Shown here: in pieces, positions 1-5,679 of the stretch
Numbering within the stretch: position 1 is the first letter of the stretch
How the letters are laid out: every line of letters begins with the position of its first letter
NCBI GenBank assembly: GCA_013002925.1
Contig: JABDLQ010000012.1
Coordinates: 1 to 6,736 of the forward strand
Reading direction: 5' to 3'
Source: Gammaproteobacteria bacterium
GTDB lineage: Bacteria; Pseudomonadota; Gammaproteobacteria; Steroidobacterales; SZUA-146
Length of the DNA: 6,736 nucleotides
Position numbers and translations under genes: made by a program
The notes under the pieces: generated by a model
The model's input: only the letters and a program-made list of their open reading frames with translations
What the model was told of the DNA's origin: nothing
The model's database searches: none

Positions 1-1357
1 GCGTGGTGGAGACCAGGGTAAAGCCGCTGGGCAAGTTGTCAGCGACAGTAATTCCGGTGCCGTTTACCGGGCCGTCGTTCGTCAGTGTGACAGTGAAGGT
101 AACATTGTCACCCACATTCGGGTTGGCAACGTCAACGACTTTGGTGAGACTCAAATCGGCAAACGGATTGGGCACAATCGGCGCATCATCCTGATCGTCT
201 TCGGCCGGGATGTTATTGCCCGGCGTAGAATCCGGATCGGTATTGGTCGCAGCCGTGAGCTCGGCAACGTTAAGATAAGGACCGGTGGGGTTGACCGTGG
301 CCGTGAGTGTTCGGACGACCGCGGTACCACTGCCTAGTAAAGGAAGCGTCGGCCACGTGACCGTTCGGGTTGCCGGATTGTACACGCCGCCATCACTGCT
401 GCTGACGTAGGTTAGTCCTGCCGGCAGGCGATCTTCCAGCACCAGATCGGTGCCGTCCCCGGGGCCGGCATTCGCCATCGTGATGGTGTACTGCACGTTA
501 GTGCCGACGACCGGCGTCGCATTATCCACCACCTTATCTACTGATATGTCCGCAGCGGGTAGAAATTTTACGTCATGAATATTGATCAGCTGCAGAGCAG
601 GCGTCGGGTTGGTGGTGTTGTTGCGATACGTGATGGTTACAGATCGAATATTGCTCTGCGGAAACATGATGTTCGCCGTGCCATCGGTTGACGTTGGCGC
701 CGAGCGGGCGTTACCGGAAAGGATACATCCGGGATTTATATCGAATGAGGGTGCAGGTGATGGCAAGGCAAAATCCGCAGGAGGCCTGCCGCCCGCGGTA
801 CAAACCGGTGTCACCGTCGCACCCGCGGTCGTCTGGGCGCTGACCTGAACCCAGTCACTAAAACCTATATTCCCGGTGAGCGGGTCTCGCGGTCCCCGAT
901 CTATATCGAAGATATTGAAATCAACCCCTGAGATTCCGTCTGGAAAATCTGTGAAATCCAGCGTGACAGTGACGAAGTTGTCATTGGTCAGAGGGTCAGG
1001 GTTACCTGGAGGGACCGTCAGATACTCGGTTTGAACATTCAGGCTGAACTGATTTGCGAGCAGTCCGCCGGTGTTGATATTTTCAAGGCCCGGTGATGGG
1101 TTGACCAGTGCCAGATTTCCGCCCCGCCCGCCGGCGTAGGTAACGACAATATTCCGGCCGCTGATAGTGTACGTCTGGCTCAAAGCAAGAGGCGTCCAGG
1201 CAACAGCGTCCCAGTCCAGTACGCGTTCCGCGGTCTGCGCGTGAGCAGAACCAGCGAAAGCCGTCAGCATCACAAGACAGAATACTGCAGAGCAGCGCTG
1301 CAACGCGTTAACAAAAGACGGGCCAGACAGGCGAGCCTCATACTGGCTAAAATTCAT
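1..1357 (-). CDS. Secreted DUF11-repeat surface protein, N-terminal part (3' end outside window)
   Basis: The minus strand is open from the ATG at 1357-1355 to the window edge (452 codons, no stop). GGGGGA lies about 6 nt upstream and supports this start. Residues 1-40 form a long signal peptide: a basic and polar start, a hydrophobic stretch AVFCLVMLTAFAG at 24-36, then the cleavage motif SAHA followed by QT. Residues 45-265 form a beta-rich globular region with an acidic FNIFDIDRG segment (148-156), resembling domains placed before DUF11 repeats in other exported proteins. A first DUF11 repeat spans about 268-395 (ADISVDKVVDN, YTITMANAGPGDGTD, LPAGLTYVSS, DPDSTPGNN). A second starts near 400 (ADLSLTKVVDVANPNVGDN) and is cut by the window edge. 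DUF11 repeats are immunoglobulin-like modules common in large cell-surface or secreted proteins. The exact role, anchoring and full length cannot be seen. The gene diverges from the lipoprotein gene at 2125. Confidence 0.88.
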   Translation of the reverse strand, partial: MNFSQYEARLSGPSFVNALQRCSAVFCLVMLTAFAGSAHAQTAERVLDWDAVAWTPLALSQTYTISGRNIVVTYAGGRGGNLALVNPSPGLENINTGGLLANQFSLNVQTEYLTVPPGNPDPLTNDNFVTVTLDFTDFPDGISGVDFNIFDIDRGPRDPLTGNIGFSDWVQVSAQTTAGATVTPVCTAGGRPPADFALPSPAPSFDINPGCILSGNARSAPTSTDGTANIMFPQSNIRSVTITYRNNTTNPTPALQLINIHDVKFLPAADISVDKVVDNATPVVGTNVQYTITMANAGPGDGTDLVLEDRLPAGLTYVSSSDGGVYNPATRTVTWPTLPLLGSGTAVVRTLTATVNPTGPYLNVAELTAATNTDPDSTPGNNIPAEDDQDDAPIVPNPFADLSLTKVVDVANPNVGDNVTFTVTLTNDGPVNGTGITVADNLPSGFTLVSTT

Positions 1358-1462
1358 AGCCGATCCCCCGGATGTCCGACTGATTGCAAAAACAGAAATG
1401 TATTGCTTACTCTGCTTGCTGCAAGTTGAGTCGGCACATCGATTGTCAGGTTAATCATTCTT

Positions 1463-1543
1463 CCCAACCGCTCGCTGTTTACAAATTGGAAAAGGGCCAT
1501 ACCGAACCTTTTCCAATCCGCGTACCCTAAGCAAAAAGTTGGG
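1463..1543 (-). repeat. Nested inverted repeats, possible structured 5' leader
   Basis: A perfect 11-bp inverted repeat, ATTGGAAAAGG (1485-1495) and CCTTTTCCAAT (1507-1517), encloses an 11-nt loop. It lies inside a second 6-bp pair, CCCAAC (1463-1468) with GTTGGG (1538-1543). In RNA from the DUF11 side this gives a closed outer stem with one strong inner hairpin, starting about 105 nt before the ATG. No U-tract follows on either strand, so it is not an intrinsic terminator. I do not recognise a known riboswitch class in it. Confidence 0.55.
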
Positions 1544-1551
1544 TTCTGTTT

Positions 1552-1575
1552 TGTCACCGTTAAGAATAGGTGACA
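1552..1575. repeat. Inverted repeat TGTCACC-N10-GGTGACA
   Basis: A perfect 7-bp dyad (1552-1558 and 1569-1575) with a 10-nt AT-rich spacer, GTTAAGAATA. The spacing and symmetry suit either an operator for a dimeric regulator or a hairpin. It lies about 195 bp upstream of the DUF11 start codon. No regulator family can be assigned from the sequence. Confidence 0.4.
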
Positions 1576-1827
1576 TAAGGCCATGATGCCAGTCGTTCGC
1601 CAAAAAATAGTGTCAAAGAATACTAAGGAGTTGTATCGGCGCCGCAAAAAAACTGCTGCTGATTATGTTGGCACTCCCGGCACGCTAAAAAACCTGACTA
1701 TTGTTGAGTGTGTGACGTTATGTAATTAAATTTGACTTTTTTTAAAAAATAGTGTTTCAAATTTGTAATGAAGCTCACAGAACTCTGGTTATTGGTCAGG
1801 TCTAATAGCTCCCATATGTAAAGACAA

Positions 1828-1849
1828 CCAACAAGAAAGATTTTGTTGG
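1828..1849 (+). repeat. Small hairpin just upstream of the riboswitch aptamer
   Basis: CCAACAA (1828-1834) pairs perfectly with TTGTTGG (1843-1849) across an 8-nt loop, ending 3 nt before the first aptamer stem. It could protect the 5' end of the leader RNA if transcription begins near 1825. The only promoter-like sequence upstream is TTGGTC (1792-1797), a 17-nt spacer and TATGTA (1815-1820), a weak match to sigma-70. TCTAAT at 1801-1806 is another possible -10. Confidence 0.35.
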
Positions 1850-1852
1850 CGT

Positions 1853-1934
1853 GCATTGAAAAGGGCAAGGTCGTAAAATGACCACGCAAAGCCACCGGTC
1901 TGAACAGTAATACAGACAGCGGGGTTACCAATGC
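1853..1934 (+). promoter_or_regulatory. Cyclic-di-GMP-I (GEMM-I) riboswitch aptamer
   Basis: The conserved blocks of the GEMM-I aptamer appear in the right order. AAAGGGCAA (1860-1868) is followed by a short hairpin, GGTC (1869-1872) with GACC (1880-1883), whose loop contains GTAA. Next come ACGCAAAGCC (1884-1893), CCGG, and a stem GTCTG (1898-1902) with CAGAC (1913-1917). The 3' block AGCGGGGTTACC (1918-1929) is the family's hallmark. GCATT (1853-1857) pairs with AATGC (1930-1934) to close the basal helix around the GGCAA/TTACC pairing. From memory, the GGGCAA and AGCGGGGTTACC blocks match the Vibrio cholerae Vc2 aptamer, favouring c-di-GMP over the cGAMP-sensing variant. The aptamer ends 190 nt before the lipoprotein ATG at 2125, with no other credible gene between, so that gene is its likely target. 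It was recognised by eye, not by covariance search. Confidence 0.9.
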
Positions 1935-1987
1935 CGGTTGTTATGTTATGCATTGCGAATATGCATCATGACTATCTGTATTTTTTT
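1909..1987 (+). terminator. Candidate riboswitch-controlled terminator/antiterminator region
   Basis: AATACAGACAG (1909-1919) includes the 3' strand of the aptamer stem CAGAC. It can pair with CTATCTGTATT (1972-1982) with one mismatch, just before and into a run of seven T residues (1981-1987). Between them a hairpin, ATG-tt-ATGCAT (1943-1953) with ATGCATCAT (1961-1969), can form. The 3' strand of the basal helix, CAATGC (1929-1934), can also pair with GCATTG (1950-1955). These pairings exclude the folded aptamer, as expected of an expression platform. If the reading is right, ligand binding would block the terminator and turn expression on. The stem is AU-rich with a long loop, so the assignment is tentative. 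Confidence 0.35.
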
Positions 1988-2000
1988 GACGTTTTCGTCA
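1987..2000. repeat. Inverted repeat TGACG-TTTT-CGTCA
   Basis: A perfect 5-bp dyad around a TTTT centre, directly after the T-run of the candidate terminator. It could be a protein-binding site or a small hairpin in the lipoprotein leader. The sequence is short and no regulator can be named. Confidence 0.25.
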
Positions 2001-2076
2001 TTTCCCGTGACCCCCGGTTTTGCGCCGGCAATTTGTTACCTGCCCCCGTGTGATGAAGCAATTCAGATACGGCATT

Positions 2077-2112
2077 GCATTTTAATCTGAGAATGCGGCA
2101 CGCAGTCGTGCC
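2077..2112 (+). promoter_or_regulatory. Two consecutive hairpins abutting the lipoprotein ribosome binding site
   Basis: GCATT (2077-2081) pairs with AATGC (2092-2096). The next base begins a second perfect hairpin, GGCACG (2097-2102) with CGTGCC (2107-2112) and a CAGT loop. The Shine-Dalgarno AAGGAG starts at 2113, so the second hairpin ends exactly at the ribosome site without covering it. It may keep the site accessible or mark a post-transcriptional control point. The first stem repeats the GCATT/AATGC sequence of the riboswitch basal helix, so the two could exchange strands. TTTAAT at 2081-2086 looks like a -10 box but has no -35 partner. Confidence 0.4.
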
Positions 2113-2124
2113 AAGGAGCAGGAA

Positions 2125-3432
2125 ATGAACTATTCGGCTAATCCTATAGGCGCCATGATAGCAGTTGCTATGTTGGCGGTTAGCGGCTGCAGCGGTGGCG
2201 GATCGGAAGTGGTATCGACACTACCACAGGTTGATGATTCAGCCACATTGACGCTTTCCGGGTTAGTGACGGATGATCCCATCGTCAATGCAGATGTTTC
2301 GTTCATGGTAGGTAACCGTGAATTCCCCGGCGGAGTTCCAACTGGCTCGCGGGGAGAATTCCAGCTGCAGGTGGTGTCGGATAATCCTGATGATATGGTC
2401 GTAGGCCGGGCACATGACGCTGCAAATGGTGTGTATCTGACCGCTGTGCTGGACACGTTTGAAGGCTGTATAAATCGAGCCGTAGATAACGTGGTGGACA
2501 ACGTTAAAGTCACCAATATCACAACAGCACAACAGGTGCTGGCTGAGCGTTTGGCTCTTGATGGCAGCATAGACGGCTACGCCGAATATATGGAATTGTC
2601 GGAGCAGATCGATGCGATGGAGTTGTTGGAACTGGCGGCATCGATCAAAAGCGTGGTGGAAAACATCAATGGCACGGTTTTGCCTTCCGGATATGAGAAT
2701 ACGCTGGAGTTAGCGCGCGCTATTGCCAGCGGTTCTTCTACCTTTGACAGTGATGTTGAATTGTTGAACCCCGGGACGCTGGCATTTGCGCGGGATAAAT
2801 TGCTTAACGATGGTCATGCCACTGTGCCGTTCAGCGGCGGCGATGCTCCTGGTGTCTATGCCTCTGTCGGTCAGAATTTCGTTTATGCGGTTTTTGCCGA
2901 CGGTAGTGCGATGGTTGAACAGTTCGATGATACGGCGATTCCCGGTACGCCGAGCTGGAGTATCACGGACAGCGGTAGCCTGCAGGTGAATTTCGTCAAC
3001 TTCCGCCGCAGTGCAGACCGTCTGACGATCATGGGTAATGCCGACAATCTAATGCATGTAGTTGCCGACGAGATCGACGGAGCGGGCGCCGCGGCTGGCA
3101 GGGACGCAGCGACGGTGAAGAAATATCGTTTTGGCCCGGCCTTTGACGCAGCTGGTGTTCCAGGGACGGTGGCTGACCCGTATTTTGTGCAGGATGACCT
3201 GGTGTTTGCATCCGATGGCACCGGCGTCGCGCAAAATCGCGCCAACCCGGCCAATCAGACCAGCTTTGCATGGAGTATCAATGCACAGGGCAATCTGCAC
3301 CTTGAGTTTGCAAACTCGATGCGCAGCGTAGAATTTGTCAACCTGGTTGATAGTGATGCCACCACGGTGCTGAGTATTACTCGTTACGACAATCAATACC
3401 CGGCACTTGCAGTGAACACCTGGGGTTCCTGA
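2125..3432 (+). CDS. Predicted lipoprotein with regulatory-like beta domain and two C-terminal repeats
   Basis: A 435-residue protein that I do not recognise as a named family. AAGGAG (2113-2118) lies 6 nt before the ATG. Residues 1-21 form a lipoprotein signal ending in the lipobox VSGC, with Cys22 as the probable lipidated residue, followed by the flexible GCSGGGSE linker. With no Asp after Cys22, outer-membrane sorting is the default expectation. Residues 42-110 (TLSGLVTDDPIVNADVSF, then GEFQLQV) resemble a carboxypeptidase-regulatory-like beta-sandwich found in secreted proteins. Residues 130-200 look helical (AQQVLAERLALDG, MELLELAASIKSVVENI). Residues 252-302 and 354-407 are two copies of one repeat with matching VFADGSA/VFASDGTG, SWSI/AWSI and GSLQVNF/GNLHLEF. 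The mix of adhesive-type modules, the lipid anchor and the upstream c-di-GMP riboswitch suggest a surface or biofilm role; this is inference. No catalytic motif is visible. An intrinsic terminator lies 139 nt downstream. Confidence 0.85.
   Translation: MNYSANPIGAMIAVAMLAVSGCSGGGSEVVSTLPQVDDSATLTLSGLVTDDPIVNADVSFMVGNREFPGGVPTGSRGEFQLQVVSDNPDDMVVGRAHDAANGVYLTAVLDTFEGCINRAVDNVVDNVKVTNITTAQQVLAERLALDGSIDGYAEYMELSEQIDAMELLELAASIKSVVENINGTVLPSGYENTLELARAIASGSSTFDSDVELLNPGTLAFARDKLLNDGHATVPFSGGDAPGVYASVGQNFVYAVFADGSAMVEQFDDTAIPGTPSWSITDSGSLQVNFVNFRRSADRLTIMGNADNLMHVVADEIDGAGAAAGRDAATVKKYRFGPAFDAAGVPGTVADPYFVQDDLVFASDGTGVAQNRANPANQTSFAWSINAQGNLHLEFANSMRSVEFVNLVDSDATTVLSITRYDNQYPALAVNTWGS
2878..3345 (+). 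repeat. Protein-level tandem repeat within the lipoprotein
   Basis: Copy 1 (residues 252-302) and copy 2 (residues 354-407) align over about 50 residues. Both begin with FV and a VFA-type strand followed by DG. Both have a middle stretch rich in N, P and T, then S/AWSI, a turn with G, an alternating hydrophobic strand ending in F, and finally an N followed shortly by RS. The copies are separated by about 50 residues. They are clearly diverged, so the duplication is old. The pattern suggests two small beta domains. Confidence 0.6.
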
Positions 3433-3571
3433 TCCGATACGTCAACGCACGACACCGAGCGATGACGAGGCAAGCGTGCTGCGGTTGGCATCAGACCTCC
3501 GACACTGCAGCGGCGGACTGGCCCTGCGCCGCCAGCCGCAAGCACTGATCATCAGGTAATACACCACAGCT

Positions 3572-3605
3572 GCCCACCGGTTTTCATAACCGGTGGGCTT
3601 TTTTT
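3572..3605 (+). terminator. Strong intrinsic terminator after the lipoprotein gene
   Basis: GCCCACCGGTT (3572-3582) pairs perfectly with AACCGGTGGGC (3588-3598) across a TTCAT loop, giving an 11-bp GC-rich stem. Seven T residues follow at 3599-3605. It ends the lipoprotein transcript after a 139-nt untranslated stretch. That stretch also has a smaller GCGGCG/CGCCGC hairpin near 3511-3533. Confidence 0.93.
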
Positions 3606-3962
3606 ATGCAGCAGGAGGCGCCCGCATGCAACATGCGATCGATTGCTGCCGGGCAAACCAAATCATCGCGTCGAAAACTCCGGCGTACAGAGATTGATCG
3701 TGCCAGCAAGCTCCTGCGGTCCGGCAGCAATTGATAATCCCGGCTTCAGCGGCGCGATCGCCTGTGTTGTGCAAGGCAGACTGTGGTGCTTCGATATCAA
3801 TTGCACCCGGCAGGAAAAGAGCGAGTGCATGATGGTGTCCGGGTTTAGAAGCAGCGACGGACCGGTTGATAATCGGAACTTCCGCGCTGCAATCCCCTAT
3901 ACTCTCCGCGGCAGTCTCTCGTTACTCGGCTGCCTATGCAATAGAGGCAGAAGGAACAGGCT
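3606..3962. other. Non-coding stretch between the lipoprotein terminator and rarD
   Basis: No convincing gene is seen. A plus-strand frame that opens at a TTG (3643) and overlaps the rarD start has no ribosome site and matches no family I know. The stretch contains an 11-bp inverted repeat, ATTGCTGCCGG (3642-3652) with CCGGCAGCAAT (3721-3731), and a second pair, GCAGGAG (3611-3617) with CTCCTGC (3711-3717). The two are interleaved. The 9-mer TTGATAATC also occurs twice (3731-3739 and 3866-3874). The end of the stretch holds the rarD promoter region. Confidence 0.5.
3898..3903 (+). promoter_or_regulatory. Candidate -10 element for the rarD-yigZ unit
   Basis: TATACT matches the sigma-70 -10 consensus at five of six positions and lies about 60 nt before the rarD start. 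There is no good -35 at 16-18 nt. TTGATA at 3866-3871 is 26 nt upstream, too far for a normal promoter. Transcription would begin near 3910, upstream of the ribosome site AAGGA (3951-3955). Confidence 0.35.
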
Positions 3963-4886
3963 TTGATTACAGCCAAAGATCAGCATTCGGAGACTCGGGA
4001 CGGGGTGATTGCTGCCGTGATCGCCTACACTCTGTGGGGTCTTTTCCCGGTTTATTTCAAATGGACCGGACAGGTCAGCCCTGCCGAGATGGTCGCGCAT
4101 CGCGTGGTGTGGGCCGTACCCTTTGGGGCAATCATTATTATAGCCCGCAAACAACTTGGCGATGTTCGTGATGCACTGGCCCATCTGCGTACGATCGTCT
4201 ACCTGGTACTTGGCGCGATTCTGATCGCGGCCAACTGGCTTTTGTATGTCTGGGCCGTGCAGAACGGACAGATTTTTCAGGCCAGCCTGGGCTACTACAT
4301 AAACCCGCTGATGTACGTCCTGGTGGGTGTCGTGGTTTATCATGACCATCTCGGGAGACTTCAGAAAGTGGCGGTTGCGCTGGCATTGACAGCGGTGCTG
4401 GTGCTGACTTTTCTGGGCGGTACGCTGCCGTGGATTTCACTGGTGCTGGCAGCTTCTTTTACCGGCTATGGTGTCATTCGCAAACACCTTGCAGTGGCAG
4501 CAATGCCAGGATTGTTTGTCGAAACACTGGTGCTGTTTTTACCGGCGGTGGCGTATCTGGTTTACGGTGTGAGCGCTGGAACGGCAGCCATCACTACGGC
4601 GTCACCGGGTCTTGTTGCATTGCTGATTCTGGCCGGGCCAGTCACTGTTCTGCCGCTTTTGATGTTTGCAATCGCAGCGCGCCGTTTAACGCTGTCCACG
4701 ATCGGGTTTTTGCAGTTTATTGGTCCGACGCTGCAATTTCTGATGGGGTTGATCTACGGTGAACAGCTGACGATTTACTATTTTGTCTGTTTTGTGTTGA
4801 TCTGGGTTGCCGCGTTTTTATACGCCTGGGATCTGTGGTCGCGGGGTCGCACGGTGGGCAAAGCACAGCTAACCCGCCCGGGATAA
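3963..4886 (+). CDS. rarD: RarD family EamA-type permease (DMT superfamily)
   Basis: A 307-residue inner-membrane protein, full length for RarD (about 300 residues). The start is a TTG at 3963, supported by AAGGA (3951-3955) 7 nt upstream and by the protein beginning just ahead of the conserved first helix. RarD signatures are clear: YTLWGLFPVYFK (22-33), AHRVVW (45-50), NWLLYVWAVQ (91-100), SLGYYINPL (108-116), YGVIRK (169-174), AGPVTVLPLL (224-233) and the RRLTLSTIGFLQFIGPTLQF block (240-259). About ten membrane helices are visible in two EamA halves. The C-terminus is basic (WSRGRTVGK). The family consists of drug/metabolite transporters; RarD is linked by name to chloramphenicol sensitivity, but its physiological substrate is not established. 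The next gene begins 23 nt after the stop, so the two are probably co-transcribed. Confidence 0.93.
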   Translation: MITAKDQHSETRDGVIAAVIAYTLWGLFPVYFKWTGQVSPAEMVAHRVVWAVPFGAIIIIARKQLGDVRDALAHLRTIVYLVLGAILIAANWLLYVWAVQNGQIFQASLGYYINPLMYVLVGVVVYHDHLGRLQKVAVALALTAVLVLTFLGGTLPWISLVLAASFTGYGVIRKHLAVAAMPGLFVETLVLFLPAVAYLVYGVSAGTAAITTASPGLVALLILAGPVTVLPLLMFAIAARRLTLSTIGFLQFIGPTLQFLMGLIYGEQLTIYYFVCFVLIWVAAFLYAWDLWSRGRTVGKAQLTRPG

Positions 4887-4909
4887 CGCACGAGCTTCGC
4901 CATCTGGGT

Positions 4910-5542
4910 ATGCCAGTCAGTCACTATAAAATTCCTGCCAAATCGCATTGCAGCGAGCGGCTTGTAAAACGCAGCCGGTTTGTCACGTCTGTAGGACATG
5001 CGCACGGCAAGCGCGCAGCGATGGCGTTTATCGATTCCGTCAAAACAACGTATGCGGATGCGAATCATCACTGCTGGGCGTATGTTGCGGGTGCTCCCGA
5101 TGATGCCTATCTGGTCGATAAAAGTGATGATGGCGAACCGCGCGGAACCGCCGGCAAGCCGATGCTCAACGTGGTGCAACATTCCGGGATTGGTCAGATA
5201 GTGGTCGTCGTAACACGCTACTTTGGGGGTATCAAGCTGGGTGCGGGTGGGCTGGTGCGGACGTACTCACAGTGCGTCAGCGCGGCGCTTTTACAACTGG
5301 AAACCACGGCATTTGCAGAAATCATCCGGGTGGAGTTGCAGCTGCCTTACGCGGGTCTGCGTCGTACCGAACGCTGGTTAAAAGATGCGCAGATTGTCGT
5401 TGAAAAACGCGAGTTTGATGCGCACGTAAACCTTCTGGTCCAGGTGCCACTGCACCGGTTGGCAAGCGTTCGTGCCGAGTTTGAACAGTTCAGTCGCGGC
5501 GAGTTTCGCTGGCGTGTACCGGATCCTCCTGACGACGACTAG
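4910..5542 (+). CDS. yigZ: YigZ/IMPACT family protein (UPF0029)
   Basis: A 210-residue protein, close to the usual length for bacterial YigZ. The UPF0029 domain has the family motifs KRSRF (20-24), HHCWAYV (53-59), DDGEPRGTAGKPML (73-86) and RYFGGIKLGAGGLVRTY (103-119). The C-terminal part, from about 135 (IIRVELQLPYAGL through WRVP), fits the ferredoxin-like DUF1949 domain. Relatives include eukaryotic IMPACT, a translational regulator; the bacterial protein's cellular role is not settled. The frame is open 25 codons further upstream to an ATG inside rarD (4835), but I chose 4910 because MPVSHYKIPAKSHCSERLVKRSRF gives the normal N-terminal length and avoids overlap. Its ribosome site is weak (only GGG close to the ATG), which suggests dependence on translation of rarD, 23 nt upstream. 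Confidence 0.92.
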   Translation: MPVSHYKIPAKSHCSERLVKRSRFVTSVGHAHGKRAAMAFIDSVKTTYADANHHCWAYVAGAPDDAYLVDKSDDGEPRGTAGKPMLNVVQHSGIGQIVVVVTRYFGGIKLGAGGLVRTYSQCVSAALLQLETTAFAEIIRVELQLPYAGLRRTERWLKDAQIVVEKREFDAHVNLLVQVPLHRLASVRAEFEQFSRGEFRWRVPDPPDDD

Positions 5543-5636
5543 CGTAGCAATCGGGTGCAGCGAAACCCATCATTCAATTTTGCTAATGGTCGTGCAAAGT
5601 TCATTTTTGGTGTGACTGCAGCCGGCCACTGATTTC

Positions 5637-5645
5637 TGCTAGACT
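5637..5645 (+). promoter_or_regulatory. Extended -10 promoter for the DUF899 gene
   Basis: TGCTAGACT combines an extended TGn motif with a -10-like TAGACT, 35 nt before the ATG at 5680. There is no recognisable -35 at normal spacing, which is tolerated by extended -10 promoters. Transcription would start near 5652, giving a short leader with the strong ribosome site GGAGGT. No terminator is evident between the preceding gene and this site, so read-through is also possible. Confidence 0.45.
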
Positions 5646-5679
5646 AAATCCTGATCAGCGTCTATCCCGGAGGTGCAAT

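Larger units (their letters stand above)
1358..1790 (-). other. Non-coding leader of the DUF11 gene, rich in inverted repeats
   Basis: I find no credible gene here. The longest minus-strand frame begins at a TTG, lacks a ribosome site and has an improbable composition. The stretch holds three clear inverted repeats, listed separately (1463-1543, 1485-1517 and 1552-1575), and AT-rich tracts around 1720-1770. A minus-strand TTGACA at 1616-1611 is a good -35 match but has no matching -10 at normal spacing. A weak pair, TTGCAG (1424-1419) and TACATT (1402-1397) with a 16-nt spacer, would start transcription close to the DUF11 gene. Neither promoter is convincing. Confidence 0.5.

Noticed and set aside
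1354..1647. 97-codon minus-strand frame overlapping the DUF11 start codon by ATGA
   Set aside because: It starts at TTG without a ribosome site, overlaps the inverted-repeat region, and its composition (many F, W and R residues, no family pattern) looks non-coding.
1698..1931. 77-codon minus-strand frame
   Set aside because: It runs antisense through the riboswitch aptamer, starts at TTG and has no ribosome site.
1943..2053. 36-codon plus-strand frame directly after the riboswitch
   Set aside because: No ribosome site precedes its ATG, which lies in a hairpin of the leader. The composition is not protein-like. The lipoprotein at 2125 is a far better target gene.
2130..2570. Antisense frame of 146 codons within the lipoprotein gene
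   Set aside because: It is rich in S, T and P, typical of a shadow frame, with no ribosome site or family match. The plus strand has a clear signal peptide and domain pattern.
3645..3670. Possible second GEMM-type riboswitch suggested by GGGCAAACC
   Set aside because: The other required blocks (ACGCAAAGCC and GCGGGGTTACC) are absent downstream.
3643..3966. 107-codon plus-strand frame overlapping the rarD start
   Set aside because: It has a TTG start without a ribosome site, no family resemblance, and it spans the interleaved inverted repeats. Treated as non-coding.
4835..4909. Longer N-terminus for the YigZ protein from the ATG at 4835
   Set aside because: It would overlap the rarD end by about 50 nt and add 25 residues unlike the family. 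The ATG at 4910 gives the expected length.
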